Below, piece by piece: positions 1 through 8,937 of a DNA stretch of 25,621 nt; the first letter of the stretch is position 1, and every line of letters begins with the position of its first letter. The stretch covers positions 1 through 25,621 of IMG/VR virus record IMGVR_UViG_3300009124_000093, one strand, 5' to 3'. The notes below the pieces were generated by a model. It saw only the letters and a list, made by a program, of their open reading frames with translations. It did not search any database and was not told the origin of the DNA. A program made the position numbers and the translations under genes. Origin of the DNA: a virus.

Positions 1-1
1 T

Positions 2-1888
2 GTTGGTGAGGGCTTTAAGGGTGTCACCTCTATCATGGACAAGAGCTCGTCACAGATTGGCGAGGGCCTCGCCACCATGACTGATGCCGTAGGCTCCTCG
101 GTTGATGCAATCACGAGCCTCAAGGATGGCGTGGCGAAACTAGGCTCAGGGGGAGTGGCGAGCTTCACAGGTCTACTTGGCCCGATTGGGCTTGTCACAG
201 GTGCAGTGGCTACGCTTTGGCAAGGCTACCGACAGCTCAGCGGCGCAGCGCGTGAGGCGGAGGTGCGCCAGCAAGCTATGGCTGAGGCAGCCACTGATCT
301 TAGCACTAAGCTTGAGATACTCGCTGAGGGTGGAGTCGTTCCCACAACTAAAGCGCTCATTGAGTTCAGCAAGGTCACGCTCCGAAGCCAAATGAGCAAG
401 ACGCTACTTGAGAACGCCATTGAGAAGGCTCGCCCTAAAATGGAAGCCTACACCACCGCGATGGAGGCACAGGCTAAAGCTCAGCGAGAGATGAACGCTC
501 TTGAGGCTAAGGGCTTGAAGAACACAGATGAGGGCTTGACCGCGCGCCAACGGCTCACTAGAGCTGAGGGTGAGCTCATCAAGGCTCAGGGCGCTTATGA
601 GGAGCGCCTCAAGAAGCTTCAAGGCCCACTCCAAGAGAACCTCAAGCTAATCGCTGCGGCAGCGGAGCAAGAGAAGAAGCTTGAGGAGAACACCACCGAT
701 AACCTCAAGGCCAAGATCAAGGAGCAAGCTGAGCGCCTCAAGGTCTTACAGATAGCTGAACAAGAGCTATACACTAAGGATCAGCTAGCCCTCACCACAG
801 CTAAGGAGCAGATTGAGCTTGAGGCGGCTCAGGTGGCCCGCAAGTCTGAAGATATGAGCCGCCAAGAGCTCATCAAGACTGTTAATGAGCAACGCGAGTC
901 AATCCGACTCTTGGGTCAAGAGGACTATGAGATCAGGGCGCGCTCTGCCAAGTCACAGAGGGCATTTGCTGACGCAGACAAGAAGCTTGCTGAGGAGGAG
1001 CTCAAGCGGGGCCAAGCAATCGCCCTCGCTCGCGGGCAAGCACAACGAGCTGAGGCGTCACGCCAGATGATGCTCGCCTCACAGCTCCGCCAGCTAGACA
1101 TTAAGCTCACCAAAGAAGGAGATGATGAGCAGCTTGCCCTTGCTAAAGAGCGTTATGATACGAGCTTAAAGCTCGCAAAGGATAACGCACTGCAACGCAA
1201 AATCGTCGAGGCCCAGTATCAGCTCGATGTACAGCAGATCGAGGACAGGCGCACCGAGCGAAACTTTCAGCGCTTGCAGGCTGAAGAAAAGGCCCTTGCT
1301 GATTCTCTGCAGAAGCAGATGGATCAGCGCAAGGCTGCAGATGACAAGATGCTCTCAGACCAAAAAAAGCAAATCGATGAGCTGGGCGCAGCCTTTGAGC
1401 ATTATGGGCAAGGTTTAGCGCAAGCGGCAGCATCAAATCTGCTGTTTGGTGACAGCTTCAAAGAAGCAGCAGGTCAGGTGCTCAAGGGCCTCGCTATCGA
1501 GAGCACTGTGCGCGCCTTAATGGAGTCAGCAAAAGGTTTCGCCGCTCTCTTTGGCCCCACACCACAGCTCGCTGCTGGCTACTTTAAATCTGCAGCTCTT
1601 TTCGGTGCAGCGGCAGGAGCTGCTCGAGTGGGCGCAGGTGCGCTCGGTGTCGGTGCCGCAGGTGGCGCGAGCGGTGGCGCGACTGCATCACCCTCGGGCG
1701 CTCCTCAGACTGCACCGACTCCACAGCGCGAGCAGGCCGAGTCGAGAGAGATGGTTTTCAATCTTAATTTCGGTGGCGCTGTGATATACGACACCAAAGA
1801 GGCAGCCAAGCGAGCCATGCTCGGTGATCTTGTGCGAACCTATAATCAGCCTAATCGGGGCATGCCTCGATTTAGCTCTGCGAGGTAA
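2..1888 (+). CDS. Tail tape-measure protein, C-terminal part (5' truncated by window edge)
   Basis: The frame is open from the first bases, with no stop before the first ATG at 35, so this is probably the C-terminal part of a longer gene. Tape-measure proteins set tail length and thread inside the tail tube. From the ATG at 35 the visible part is 617 residues. It has a Gly/Ala-rich hydrophobic stretch near residues 39-65, a long charged helical/coiled-coil section of roughly residues 75-450 rich in Lys, Glu, Gln and Ala, and then a hydrophobic Gly/Ala segment near 465-550 containing ESTVRALMESAKGFAALFG, a pattern I associate with tape-measure C-termini. A Pro/Ser/Thr linker and a beta-like tail (MVFNLNFGGAVIY) follow. 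Position just before tail-tip genes agrees. Family assignment rests on architecture and context; no homology search was possible. Confidence 0.78.
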   Translation, partial: VGEGFKGVTSIMDKSSSQIGEGLATMTDAVGSSVDAITSLKDGVAKLGSGGVASFTGLLGPIGLVTGAVATLWQGYRQLSGAAREAEVRQQAMAEAATDLSTKLEILAEGGVVPTTKALIEFSKVTLRSQMSKTLLENAIEKARPKMEAYTTAMEAQAKAQREMNALEAKGLKNTDEGLTARQRLTRAEGELIKAQGAYEERLKKLQGPLQENLKLIAAAAEQEKKLEENTTDNLKAKIKEQAERLKVLQIAEQELYTKDQLALTTAKEQIELEAAQVARKSEDMSRQELIKTVNEQRESIRLLGQEDYEIRARSAKSQRAFADADKKLAEEELKRGQAIALARGQAQRAEASRQMMLASQLRQLDIKLTKEGDDEQLALAKERYDTSLKLAKDNALQRKIVEAQYQLDVQQIEDRRTERNFQRLQAEEKALADSLQKQMDQRKAADDKMLSDQKKQIDELGAAFEHYGQGLAQAAASNLLFGDSFKEAAGQVLKGLAIESTVRALMESAKGFAALFGPTPQLAAGYFKSAALFGAAAGAARVGAGALGVGAAGGASGGATASPSGAPQTAPTPQREQAESREMVFNLNFGGAVIYDTKEAAKRAMLGDLVRTYNQPNRGMPRFSSAR

Positions 1889-1890
1889 TC

Positions 1891-3105
1891 ATGCCATACA
1901 ATACGCCAGCGCCCGACTTTGCTCTGCTCGCTGCCTTTGATGCAGGCGCTTGGGCCGGTGTCGACGTTGTGAGCTATAACGCTGCTAACATCAGCCTGCC
2001 CTCGTATGCTGTCGGCTCAGGAGTGTATGAGGATGGCTTATATTTCCTAAATGGTCGAGGAGTGGGTGACACAGCACCAGGCCGAGCGATGGGCACATTC
2101 AGCGAGGCGCTCAGCTCGCTCGCGACCTTTGGCTCGTCTTGGTCGGTATCGCTTACCTCAGCCGATCGCATCAAGATTACAAGCGATGTATCTTTTAGTG
2201 TCGCGCCTGTCGATGCTGATGTGCTCGGCCTCGGCACTCAGACTGCTGTAGTCGATGGTGCTAATTACTCAGTCACAGCCTCTGCCGACTGGGTGCGCGG
2301 CATCTATGCAGGGCAGCGCTATCAGTTCACAGGCACCGGCACATTCACTGCTTTTCGCGAGCAGTCTAATCGACCCTGGCCTGCTCAAGATGTCATCTCT
2401 GGGCTGCGCGCTCGAGGCTCAGCTGATCTCGATGATCTGAGCCCGACCAACTGCCTCGAGGAGCTCATGCGCGATCAAGGCTTGCTTGAGGCGCGAGTCA
2501 TATTAAATGATCAAGGACATGTCGAGATTTGGTCGATGAATAGTGGGGCTTTTGCTTGGCTCGATACTGGCTTCAGAGATCGGCTTGGCTTCTCGGGTAA
2601 TGAGACACCAATCGCGCAGGGCTCGACTGCCTCTGATTATGTCGAGCGCTTGACTGCCGATTATCCGATGCCCGGTGCTGTATTTCCATCGAGGCCCTAT
2701 CAGGCTCACCACTATCAGGTCGACAGCGTAACCGAGGCGAGGCGCAAGATCGGTGGAGGCTATACGAGCAACCTGATCGGCACCTATACGACATCGGTGC
2801 TCGCTTGGGATCTCGATGCTCTGCTCGATCAGCGCGACCTATATCGGCACTTTACCGATGCCTTTGTGCCTTACTGTCAAAATGGGCAGCGCATTAACTT
2901 TTATCAGACTTGGGGAGACAGCAGGCGCTCACTACGCTCAGCTCTCGTGACATCGACTCAGCCTGAGTATGATCTGATTTATACCAGCGAGGATAATGGA
3001 GACTGTGGACGCTTGCGTTGCTCGCTTGTGACTGCCTCTTATGATCTCGCTTATGGCGCGCTAAAGAGGCGAGTGCCAGTCAGCATGAGGCTCGAACACC
3101 TATGA
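1891..3105 (+). CDS. Unrecognised virion (tail) protein
   Basis: 404 residues, starting two bases after the tape-measure stop and overlapping the next gene by ATGA, so it is translated as part of the tail operon. I do not recognise the family. Composition is Ser/Thr/Gly/Asp-rich with many short beta-like stretches, typical of virion structural proteins; no signal peptide, membrane segment or catalytic motif is evident. The stretch around residues 185-235 (SGLRARGSADLDDLSPTNCL and the following residues up to VEIWSMNSGAFAWLDTG) reads like a folded domain rather than a repeat. Position directly after the tape measure suggests a distal-tail or tail-tip component. From this gene onward TCGA (for example GTCGAT, CTCGAG) becomes abundant, unlike in the preceding gene. 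Function is inferred from position only. Confidence 0.7.
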   Translation: MPYNTPAPDFALLAAFDAGAWAGVDVVSYNAANISLPSYAVGSGVYEDGLYFLNGRGVGDTAPGRAMGTFSEALSSLATFGSSWSVSLTSADRIKITSDVSFSVAPVDADVLGLGTQTAVVDGANYSVTASADWVRGIYAGQRYQFTGTGTFTAFREQSNRPWPAQDVISGLRARGSADLDDLSPTNCLEELMRDQGLLEARVILNDQGHVEIWSMNSGAFAWLDTGFRDRLGFSGNETPIAQGSTASDYVERLTADYPMPGAVFPSRPYQAHHYQVDSVTEARRKIGGGYTSNLIGTYTTSVLAWDLDALLDQRDLYRHFTDAFVPYCQNGQRINFYQTWGDSRRSLRSALVTSTQPEYDLIYTSEDNGDCGRLRCSLVTASYDLAYGALKRRVPVSMRLEHL

Positions 3106-4166
3106 GTAACAGTTTCACATCGCCACCAACGCTCGGCAGCGAGCTCACAGTCGTTGCAGGTCAGCCCATCACCGAGGGCGCTATTACTGCGATGAGCGAA
3201 ACAGCAAATTATCTATGGGCAGTCGGTGGCTCACATAACTGCATCTCACAGGCTTGGGCCGAGGGGCAGTGTACGCAAAAGGGAACAGCTTATCAGCTCA
3301 TGCTGAGCTATCGTATACCGACGATCTCAAATGATCATTATGATTTTCACATGCACTTTATAGCGCTCGGCCCTGGTTGTGTCAGGTCGACGCTAACGCT
3401 CGGTGCGTCCTCATACACAAGCGAAACATGCTCGACTGGTGCAGGGCCTCACGTTATCGAGCAATCAGTTGTTGTCACATCAGCCTCGACTGCGACTTAT
3501 GCAACGCTCGACATTGAGGTTAAGCATACGACAGGCACACCGAACCATCATGAGCTGCGCTGCGTCGCAGGTCGGTGGGTGGCTAAGACATCGCCAGTCG
3601 ATACAGGTGCGCGCTATCTTGGCACGACTGATGAGTTTATCCCTTTCGGCATCAATCGAGTCGGCAATGATAATGCGCTCAGTGCTCGATGGGGCGTGGA
3701 TATGCTACGCAATATCGAGACGCTGAGGCGCAGGCCGATCTCTTATCTGAGCTGGTCGGGTGTCGATAACCTGCTCGCAGCTCCTACAGGCTCGACCGAT
3801 CCTGCGCCTGCTCTATATCTCGGCCTCGGTGATATAAATACAGTTCAAGTGCCTGTGCATATCCCTCAAGAGGTAGTCGAGCAGGGCTCATATACCATTC
3901 ACCTGCACGCTTATCTTGTCGATGTGGTCGGCTCGATCGAGTTTGATTTCATGGGTAATCGAGTGAGCTTTACCGGCAACGGCTGGCAGACTGCCGAGAT
4001 CGAGATGCAGATCGAGGCTGATGCTGAGTTGAGTAGGCTCTTTGATCTCAACATATATCGGATCGGGCCAGAGAACACCTTCAGCAATAATTTTGCTCTA
4101 ATCAGTCAGAGCACAGTGCCTTGGACTGCCGCTAAGATCCAAAGCCTGTCGATCTGGGGAGTGTAG
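3102..4166 (+). CDS. Unrecognised virion (tail-tip) protein
   Basis: 354 residues; its ATG overlaps the preceding stop (ATGA), indicating translational coupling. No family recognised. The N-terminal part contains VVAGQPITEGAITAMSETAN and then LWAVGGSH, a layout common at the start of phage tail/fibre-like proteins. The rest is beta-rich with scattered cysteines (about residues 47, 57, 98, 110 and 153) and no membrane segment. A section near residues 245-300 (VPVHIPQEVVEQGSYTIHLH, then VGSIEFDFMGNRVSFTGNGW) looks like a beta-sandwich. The next two genes follow immediately, so a stoichiometric tail-tip or baseplate assembly is plausible. Confident as a real gene because of length, coupling and codon use; role inferred. 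Confidence 0.68.
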   Translation: MSNSFTSPPTLGSELTVVAGQPITEGAITAMSETANYLWAVGGSHNCISQAWAEGQCTQKGTAYQLMLSYRIPTISNDHYDFHMHFIALGPGCVRSTLTLGASSYTSETCSTGAGPHVIEQSVVVTSASTATYATLDIEVKHTTGTPNHHELRCVAGRWVAKTSPVDTGARYLGTTDEFIPFGINRVGNDNALSARWGVDMLRNIETLRRRPISYLSWSGVDNLLAAPTGSTDPAPALYLGLGDINTVQVPVHIPQEVVEQGSYTIHLHAYLVDVVGSIEFDFMGNRVSFTGNGWQTAEIEMQIEADAELSRLFDLNIYRIGPENTFSNNFALISQSTVPWTAAKIQSLSIWGV

Positions 4167-4169
4167 CGC

Positions 4170-4811
4170 ATGACGACACCGACAAACTTTCAGAGGATGC
4201 CGAGCGAGCAGGGCTGCTATAACGGCAGGCTCGTTATGGGTTCAGGTGTCGCGCAAATGGCGCTCGCGCTTAAGCAGCTCACAAACGTTAAGTTTAGAGC
4301 AGCAGGATACTACCCAGTCGGGCGCACGACTTGGCAACCTATAACGAATCAGTATATCAAGGCGAATTATTGGCCCGGTTCAAACCCGATCACAAAGGGT
4401 GCGACTGATGAGCACGATCTGTTTTATTTCTCTCAGCCGACTAGCCAATGGATCGGGTTAGAGATTGTATATGGGCCGAGCACTGAGCTTGATGTTGAGC
4501 CCGAGATACTCTGCGAGCTCTATGAGATTAGCGGTGGCGCAGTCAGCACTAAGATCGACGAGGGCATCCTGTTTACATCGCCCGATCACCTTGAGCGCAT
4601 CTCTGGCAGGAACGGCATCGGCTATTTTAGAGCGAACACAGGCGGCAGGCCTTATGTATTCCCGAGCGCTGGCATCTCAGCACCTACTATTCCGAGGCCT
4701 CTATATATCCCGAGCGCTAATCGAGGCGATGAGCTCGTCGTGAGAGTCACAGCGACCGACGCGATCATCTTTGGCGTTTACATGTTCGACCTTTATCTGG
4801 GGGCCTCATGA
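4170..4811 (+). CDS. Unrecognised small virion (tail-tip) protein
   Basis: 213 residues, beginning three bases after the previous stop and ending in an ATGA overlap with the large gene downstream. It resembles its upstream neighbour in general character (Thr/Ser/Gly-rich, mixed beta structure, TCGA-rich DNA) but I see no clear sequence repeat between them. Segments such as WIGLEIVYGPSTELDVEPEI and DELVVRVTATDAIIFGVYMF suggest a beta-sandwich. No signal peptide or membrane helix. Function unknown; context says tail-tip structural or accessory protein. Confidence 0.66.
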   Translation: MTTPTNFQRMPSEQGCYNGRLVMGSGVAQMALALKQLTNVKFRAAGYYPVGRTTWQPITNQYIKANYWPGSNPITKGATDEHDLFYFSQPTSQWIGLEIVYGPSTELDVEPEILCELYEISGGAVSTKIDEGILFTSPDHLERISGRNGIGYFRANTGGRPYVFPSAGISAPTIPRPLYIPSANRGDELVVRVTATDAIIFGVYMFDLYLGAS

Positions 4812-7800
4812 TCACAGACGATCGAGCGCGCAGAGTCTTTGCTCTCGAGGTGGCTGGCCTGCCGGTGCGCTATACCTCGGGCAGCTTTGACCCGAGCAGC
4901 AGCAACCTATCAGCGACCATCGCCACCGGTATCAGTTACACCAACCTCGAGGCGATCGTCTCAGTAGGTGCTTTTAGTGGCTCAGTCGATCCGAGTGGCG
5001 GTGTCGCTAATTATTCAGGCGTATCGATCACCCTCGCGAGCGATCGAGTGCGCGGCACCCTCGATGATCCCTCGGTGATCTTTGGGCGCTGTGGAGCTCG
5101 CGCTAGTGGAGTCAGCAGAGCTCAGCTGACCTCTGATTTATTCTATGTTGACGACTCAGGCAGCTTTACCATCGACACCGATTTAACCTCGGTGCTCACT
5201 CCTCTGCCTGCTCTGCTGCATATAGGCGCTGAGACGATCAGAGTGACAGGCTTGACGAGCTCAACTGTGACCTATGACGAGAGAGCAGTTGGCTCATCTC
5301 AGAGGCAGTCACATGAGATCACTCAAGAGGGCGTTAATGTCCCAGAGGTCAGCACAGGCATAACGACCTTTAGAGGCAGACGCGCCTCGCTGTGGTGCGC
5401 GCATCAATACCCAGACGGCACGCTCTCGAGCTTCACTGAGATTGTGAATGGCTTTGTCGAGAGCTCACCTATCGTCGAGGAGGGTGGCACAGTCTCGCTG
5501 AGCATCATGCCGCTCACAGCTCTGCTCGATACCTCATACTCAGTTAAGAGCTCGAGCACTAAGCTGCTGCATGGTTATCACTATTTCGGGGCAGCTACTG
5601 GGTGCTTTCTCGAGTGGGCTGTACAGCTCAAGAATCTGGCCGGTGTCCTCTATCAGATCGATCGAGACTCGATTGATACTGTCGCAAACACCTTCACCCT
5701 GCAGCAGAGCTCGCTCGATATGTTCTGGTTTGGTGGGCCTAAAGACACCGATACCGGCTTTGATCGATCTCACCCTCGTTACCCGATGCTCAAAAATGTC
5801 GGGCTCAGAATCTACCCAACAGCAGGCTCAGGCCAAACGATCACCTATGACCCGAGCATAACTGAGCCCAACCCATTAAACGGCACGACGTGGAACCCCT
5901 TAAACGTCAACATTTCGACCGAGCCCGAGATTAAGATCGTGCAGCTCGGCAGTAATGAGGTGAAGCGCTGGCCCGAGGTTATCACCGAGGAGCTCACGAC
6001 GTTTGGGCCGACCTCATCAACCGGGGTCGATGGTGCTTTCGCTCGATGGAACCTCACAGCAGATGAGCAGCTCTCGGTGCGCGCTGTCGATGCGCCTGAG
6101 CGCCTGCGCCCTCAAATCGTGCTCAATACGAGCTCGCTGTATCGCATGGTAGTTAATGGTGATGTGTATCACCCGAGGCGCTGGTCAGCTGATGCAGTCT
6201 ATGAGCCGCTCGCGAGGCTGTATCGGCTTTGGTACCCGATCGACATAAGAGCAGAGGATGATCAGACTGAGCCCGATAACTACCCACTAAACAGAGTCGC
6301 TAACGTGCGCACGCTGTCGGTGCCTAATGATCCCGAGACTATGACAGCGCGAGAGCCGATCAGGGATATCGCTCGAGGTTATTATCAATGGCGCGAGACT
6401 CGCATACTCGTCGAGGATCGCCTCGAGTGGCTACCAACCTCAGCCACATCGGGCGAGTATTATTGGATCGACGTTAAGTTTTACGATCGCGTCGCAGGCG
6501 CGATGCGCTCTCAGCTCATGCAAGCGACTCACCAAACGACAGCGAGCTTTGATGGCTCGACAGTTGGCTACTTGATTCATCTGCGAGTGCAGCAAGACTG
6601 GGATAATCTGTGCTCGTTTGGCGATTGGTCAGAGGGTGATCGCGTCGAGATACATGCAGCCGCGAGCTTTACTCGCATCAGACCTGCTGAGCTCATGCTG
6701 CAGCTCCTGCAGTCCGGTGGCGGTGGGCAGAAGCTCGGCACTTATGATGTGCTCAGCCTCGGGCTCAGTATTCCCTCGACGTACATCGACGAGGCGAGCT
6801 TTCTCGCCTATGACTCAGCGAGCCCTTTTGTGTTTAGCGGCTCGATCTCCTCAGATGGGCTCGTCTTTAAAGACCTACTCGACAGCCTGCTCAAAGCGAT
6901 GGGCTGCGTGATGATCATGCAGCGCGGCCTCGATGGTCGCAGCAAGATCACTCTGCAGCCGATCGGTGCCGAGCGCGCAGCCTCAGCGACTCAGACAATC
7001 AGCGCAGAGGACTGGCTCGCAGATCAGCCGCCTACTTGGTCGATCTATGAGGACGTAGTTACCCAGACCGTCATCAGGTACGACTACGACACCGAGCGAG
7101 GAGCGTTTAGCGTCGAGACCACCTACAACAATCAAGAGGCGATAAATCGCTATGGTGGCGAGCGCTCGCAGATCAGCCTCGACCTCTATGCGCTGAGCTC
7201 TCGCGATGTCGGTGGCACGATCGGTGATACCTTTGGTTATTTCCTGCCGGTTGTCTCTCGCATCTGGGATCTGCTCAGTAACCCTCTGCGATCCTGGCGC
7301 GGCTCGATCGGTACAGGCAAGAGCCTGCTGCTTGATGTCGGCAGTTATGTCAAGGTGAGCTCGCCTCATCTCAAAGGATATAACGATGCTTGGGGAGTAG
7401 TTGATGAGGTCGGCATGGTGCAAAGCCTCTATCAGGAGCTGATGAGCGAGGGCGCACAGATCGACCTCATCGCCACCGGGCTCGCGCCTGTGGCTTGGAA
7501 CAGCTCAGCGCTTGTCACAGGCATCAGCAGCACGACAGCCCTCGCCATCGCACAGGATATTTACAGCGACATCGCCACCGACGACTCGAGCTTTTTTGCT
7601 GTCGGTGATGTGGTCGACTACCTGCCCGAGGGCGATCATGATAATGCGATCACAGGCCTCGAGATCAGCGACATCACAGGCAACATCATCACCTTTACTG
7701 CCGCGCATGGTGTCACTGCGACCGGTGGCACCCTCGAGCCAACGACATATTTAAGCGCGAGCGCTCACCATAAGGCTGATGCTTATCTCGCTAGTAACAC

Positions 7801-7849
7801 AAGCCCGCCCGTGTTAGGCTCAAGCACAGAGGCCCAGAGGTATTCATGA
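4808..7849 (+). CDS. Large putative tail hub / tip protein
   Basis: 1013 residues, the largest protein between tape measure and fibre, where siphophage-like genomes carry the central hub or tip protein. ATGA overlaps couple it to both neighbours. Visible sections: an N-terminal region with a cysteine (FGRCGARASGV), then near residues 190-240 a stretch reading FRGRRASLWCAHQYPDG followed by IVNGFVESSPIVEEGG, which resembles hub proteins that bind short structural loops; a long mixed alpha/beta middle; and a C-terminal part near 950-1000 with beta-strand repeats (GDVVDYLPEGDHDNAITGLE, then ITFTAAHGVTATGGTLEP) like those closing many tail hub proteins. No catalytic motif seen. DNA is strongly TCGA-rich throughout, unlike downstream genes. 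The hub assignment is from size, order and general resemblance, not a firm homology call. Confidence 0.65.
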   Translation: MITDDRARRVFALEVAGLPVRYTSGSFDPSSSNLSATIATGISYTNLEAIVSVGAFSGSVDPSGGVANYSGVSITLASDRVRGTLDDPSVIFGRCGARASGVSRAQLTSDLFYVDDSGSFTIDTDLTSVLTPLPALLHIGAETIRVTGLTSSTVTYDERAVGSSQRQSHEITQEGVNVPEVSTGITTFRGRRASLWCAHQYPDGTLSSFTEIVNGFVESSPIVEEGGTVSLSIMPLTALLDTSYSVKSSSTKLLHGYHYFGAATGCFLEWAVQLKNLAGVLYQIDRDSIDTVANTFTLQQSSLDMFWFGGPKDTDTGFDRSHPRYPMLKNVGLRIYPTAGSGQTITYDPSITEPNPLNGTTWNPLNVNISTEPEIKIVQLGSNEVKRWPEVITEELTTFGPTSSTGVDGAFARWNLTADEQLSVRAVDAPERLRPQIVLNTSSLYRMVVNGDVYHPRRWSADAVYEPLARLYRLWYPIDIRAEDDQTEPDNYPLNRVANVRTLSVPNDPETMTAREPIRDIARGYYQWRETRILVEDRLEWLPTSATSGEYYWIDVKFYDRVAGAMRSQLMQATHQTTASFDGSTVGYLIHLRVQQDWDNLCSFGDWSEGDRVEIHAAASFTRIRPAELMLQLLQSGGGGQKLGTYDVLSLGLSIPSTYIDEASFLAYDSASPFVFSGSISSDGLVFKDLLDSLLKAMGCVMIMQRGLDGRSKITLQPIGAERAASATQTISAEDWLADQPPTWSIYEDVVTQTVIRYDYDTERGAFSVETTYNNQEAINRYGGERSQISLDLYALSSRDVGGTIGDTFGYFLPVVSRIWDLLSNPLRSWRGSIGTGKSLLLDVGSYVKVSSPHLKGYNDAWGVVDEVGMVQSLYQELMSEGAQIDLIATGLAPVAWNSSALVTGISSTTALAIAQDIYSDIATDDSSFFAVGDVVDYLPEGDHDNAITGLEISDITGNIITFTAAHGVTATGGTLEPTTYLSASAHHKADAYLASNTSPPVLGSSTEAQRYS

Positions 7850-8559
7850 GTAAGACCAAGGCACAACTCGAAGCAGAGAACAAAGAGCTCAAGCTCATGG
7901 TGGCTGACATCAAGGAGAGCTATGAGCATGAGCTGAGGCGTCTCCATCGCTCAATCTCTCAAATGGGCCTCGACCTCAAAGCGCTTGAGGTGGACAGCCG
8001 CCCTGAGCGCAGCGTGTACGCTTGCCCTCAGAGTGAGGAGGCGCTCAAGCGCGCTCAAGCTGAGTGGGAGCTGAACGTCACAGAGCCCAACTACGGCGGT
8101 GATTGGCAGCGGATCAATACATACATCAAGAGCTCTGAAGGCTTGGGGTGGTCATGGGAAGATGACTACACACGCAACGGTCAATTCTCTTGGTGTGGCG
8201 CCTTCGCCGCCTTCGCCTATGGGCGCTCTGTGCTCCCCTCGATCCGCAAAAAGATCTTCCCCTCCTGCTATCGCATGTGGGCGAATTGGGGCAAGACCTC
8301 ACGCTGTCGTGATGGGGAGCTCCCCGCGCCTGGGGATATTGTGACCGTGTTCACCTCAGATGAGCAGAGCCCCGCTCAAGGGAACCATATTGTGTTGGTG
8401 GCGAGCGCTCCTGATGATATGGGACTCTTTGATACCATTGAGGGCAACGCTCACGGCGAGGGGCCTGAGGGCAGGATTGAGGGCGTGATCAAGCGTCAGC
8501 GATCAATGGACAGCGTGGCTCACATCTATCGTTTACTCTCAGAGGACTTCGAGGACTGA
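7846..8559 (+). CDS. CHAP/NlpC-like cysteine peptidase (tail-associated lysin or endolysin)
   Basis: 237 residues. The C-terminal half has the marks of a papain-like peptidoglycan hydrolase (CHAP type): a Cys in FSWCGAFAAFAYG (C117), a His in GNHIVLVAS (H181) after a GDIVTVF strand, and an acidic/Asn position in TIEGNAHGEG (E199, N201). Such enzymes cleave peptide bonds in peptidoglycan. The first 50 residues are a charged heptad-like helix (coiled coil), with no signal peptide or membrane segment. It sits between the tail hub and the fibre, far from the lysis proteins at 14836-15810, so it could be a virion-carried enzyme that helps genome entry. As no other endolysin is visible, it could also be the lysis enzyme. 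Coupled to the upstream gene by ATGA. Confidence 0.78.
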   Translation: MSKTKAQLEAENKELKLMVADIKESYEHELRRLHRSISQMGLDLKALEVDSRPERSVYACPQSEEALKRAQAEWELNVTEPNYGGDWQRINTYIKSSEGLGWSWEDDYTRNGQFSWCGAFAAFAYGRSVLPSIRKKIFPSCYRMWANWGKTSRCRDGELPAPGDIVTVFTSDEQSPAQGNHIVLVASAPDDMGLFDTIEGNAHGEGPEGRIEGVIKRQRSMDSVAHIYRLLSEDFED

Positions 8560-8560
8560 C

Positions 8561-8926
8561 ATGATTCAAGCACAATACCCAGCCAAGGCGGGATCAATCC
8601 GCGCCGTCATTGATCTCAGCTCTGTCTCCAATACAGATTGGAACAACCTCACAAGCGCTGACTTTGTGGACTCGACCACAGGCGCAGCCTGTGACAGCGG
8701 CCTCAAGTTTGAATGGCTCGGCTTCTATAATGCAGGGACTGGGAACATGTTCATCAAGTATAGGGCGAGGGCCTCAGCCTCAGACTCGACCGCTAATGAG
8801 CTCGCTGTGATCACTTGGTGGGATGATGACCTCGGCACCCTCCGAACACCTATCTCAACGGTCGCCTATAAGAAGGCGAGCGCCTCAGATACAGTCATCG
8901 CCTTCGCTGGCTTCAGCGCGATTTAA
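8561..8926 (+). CDS. Small virion protein of unknown function
   Basis: 121 residues, starting two bases after the peptidase stop. It reads as one compact beta-rich domain (IRAVIDLSSV, FEWLGFYNAGTGNMFIKYRA, ELAVITWWDD, TVIAFAGFSAI) without signal peptide or transmembrane helix. No family recognised. Lying directly upstream of the long fibre, it could be a fibre-attachment or tail-tip decoration protein; that is inference from position. Confidence 0.62.
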   Translation: MIQAQYPAKAGSIRAVIDLSSVSNTDWNNLTSADFVDSTTGAACDSGLKFEWLGFYNAGTGNMFIKYRARASASDSTANELAVITWWDDDLGTLRTPISTVAYKKASASDTVIAFAGFSAI

Positions 8927-8937
8927 GGGGGCTTAGC

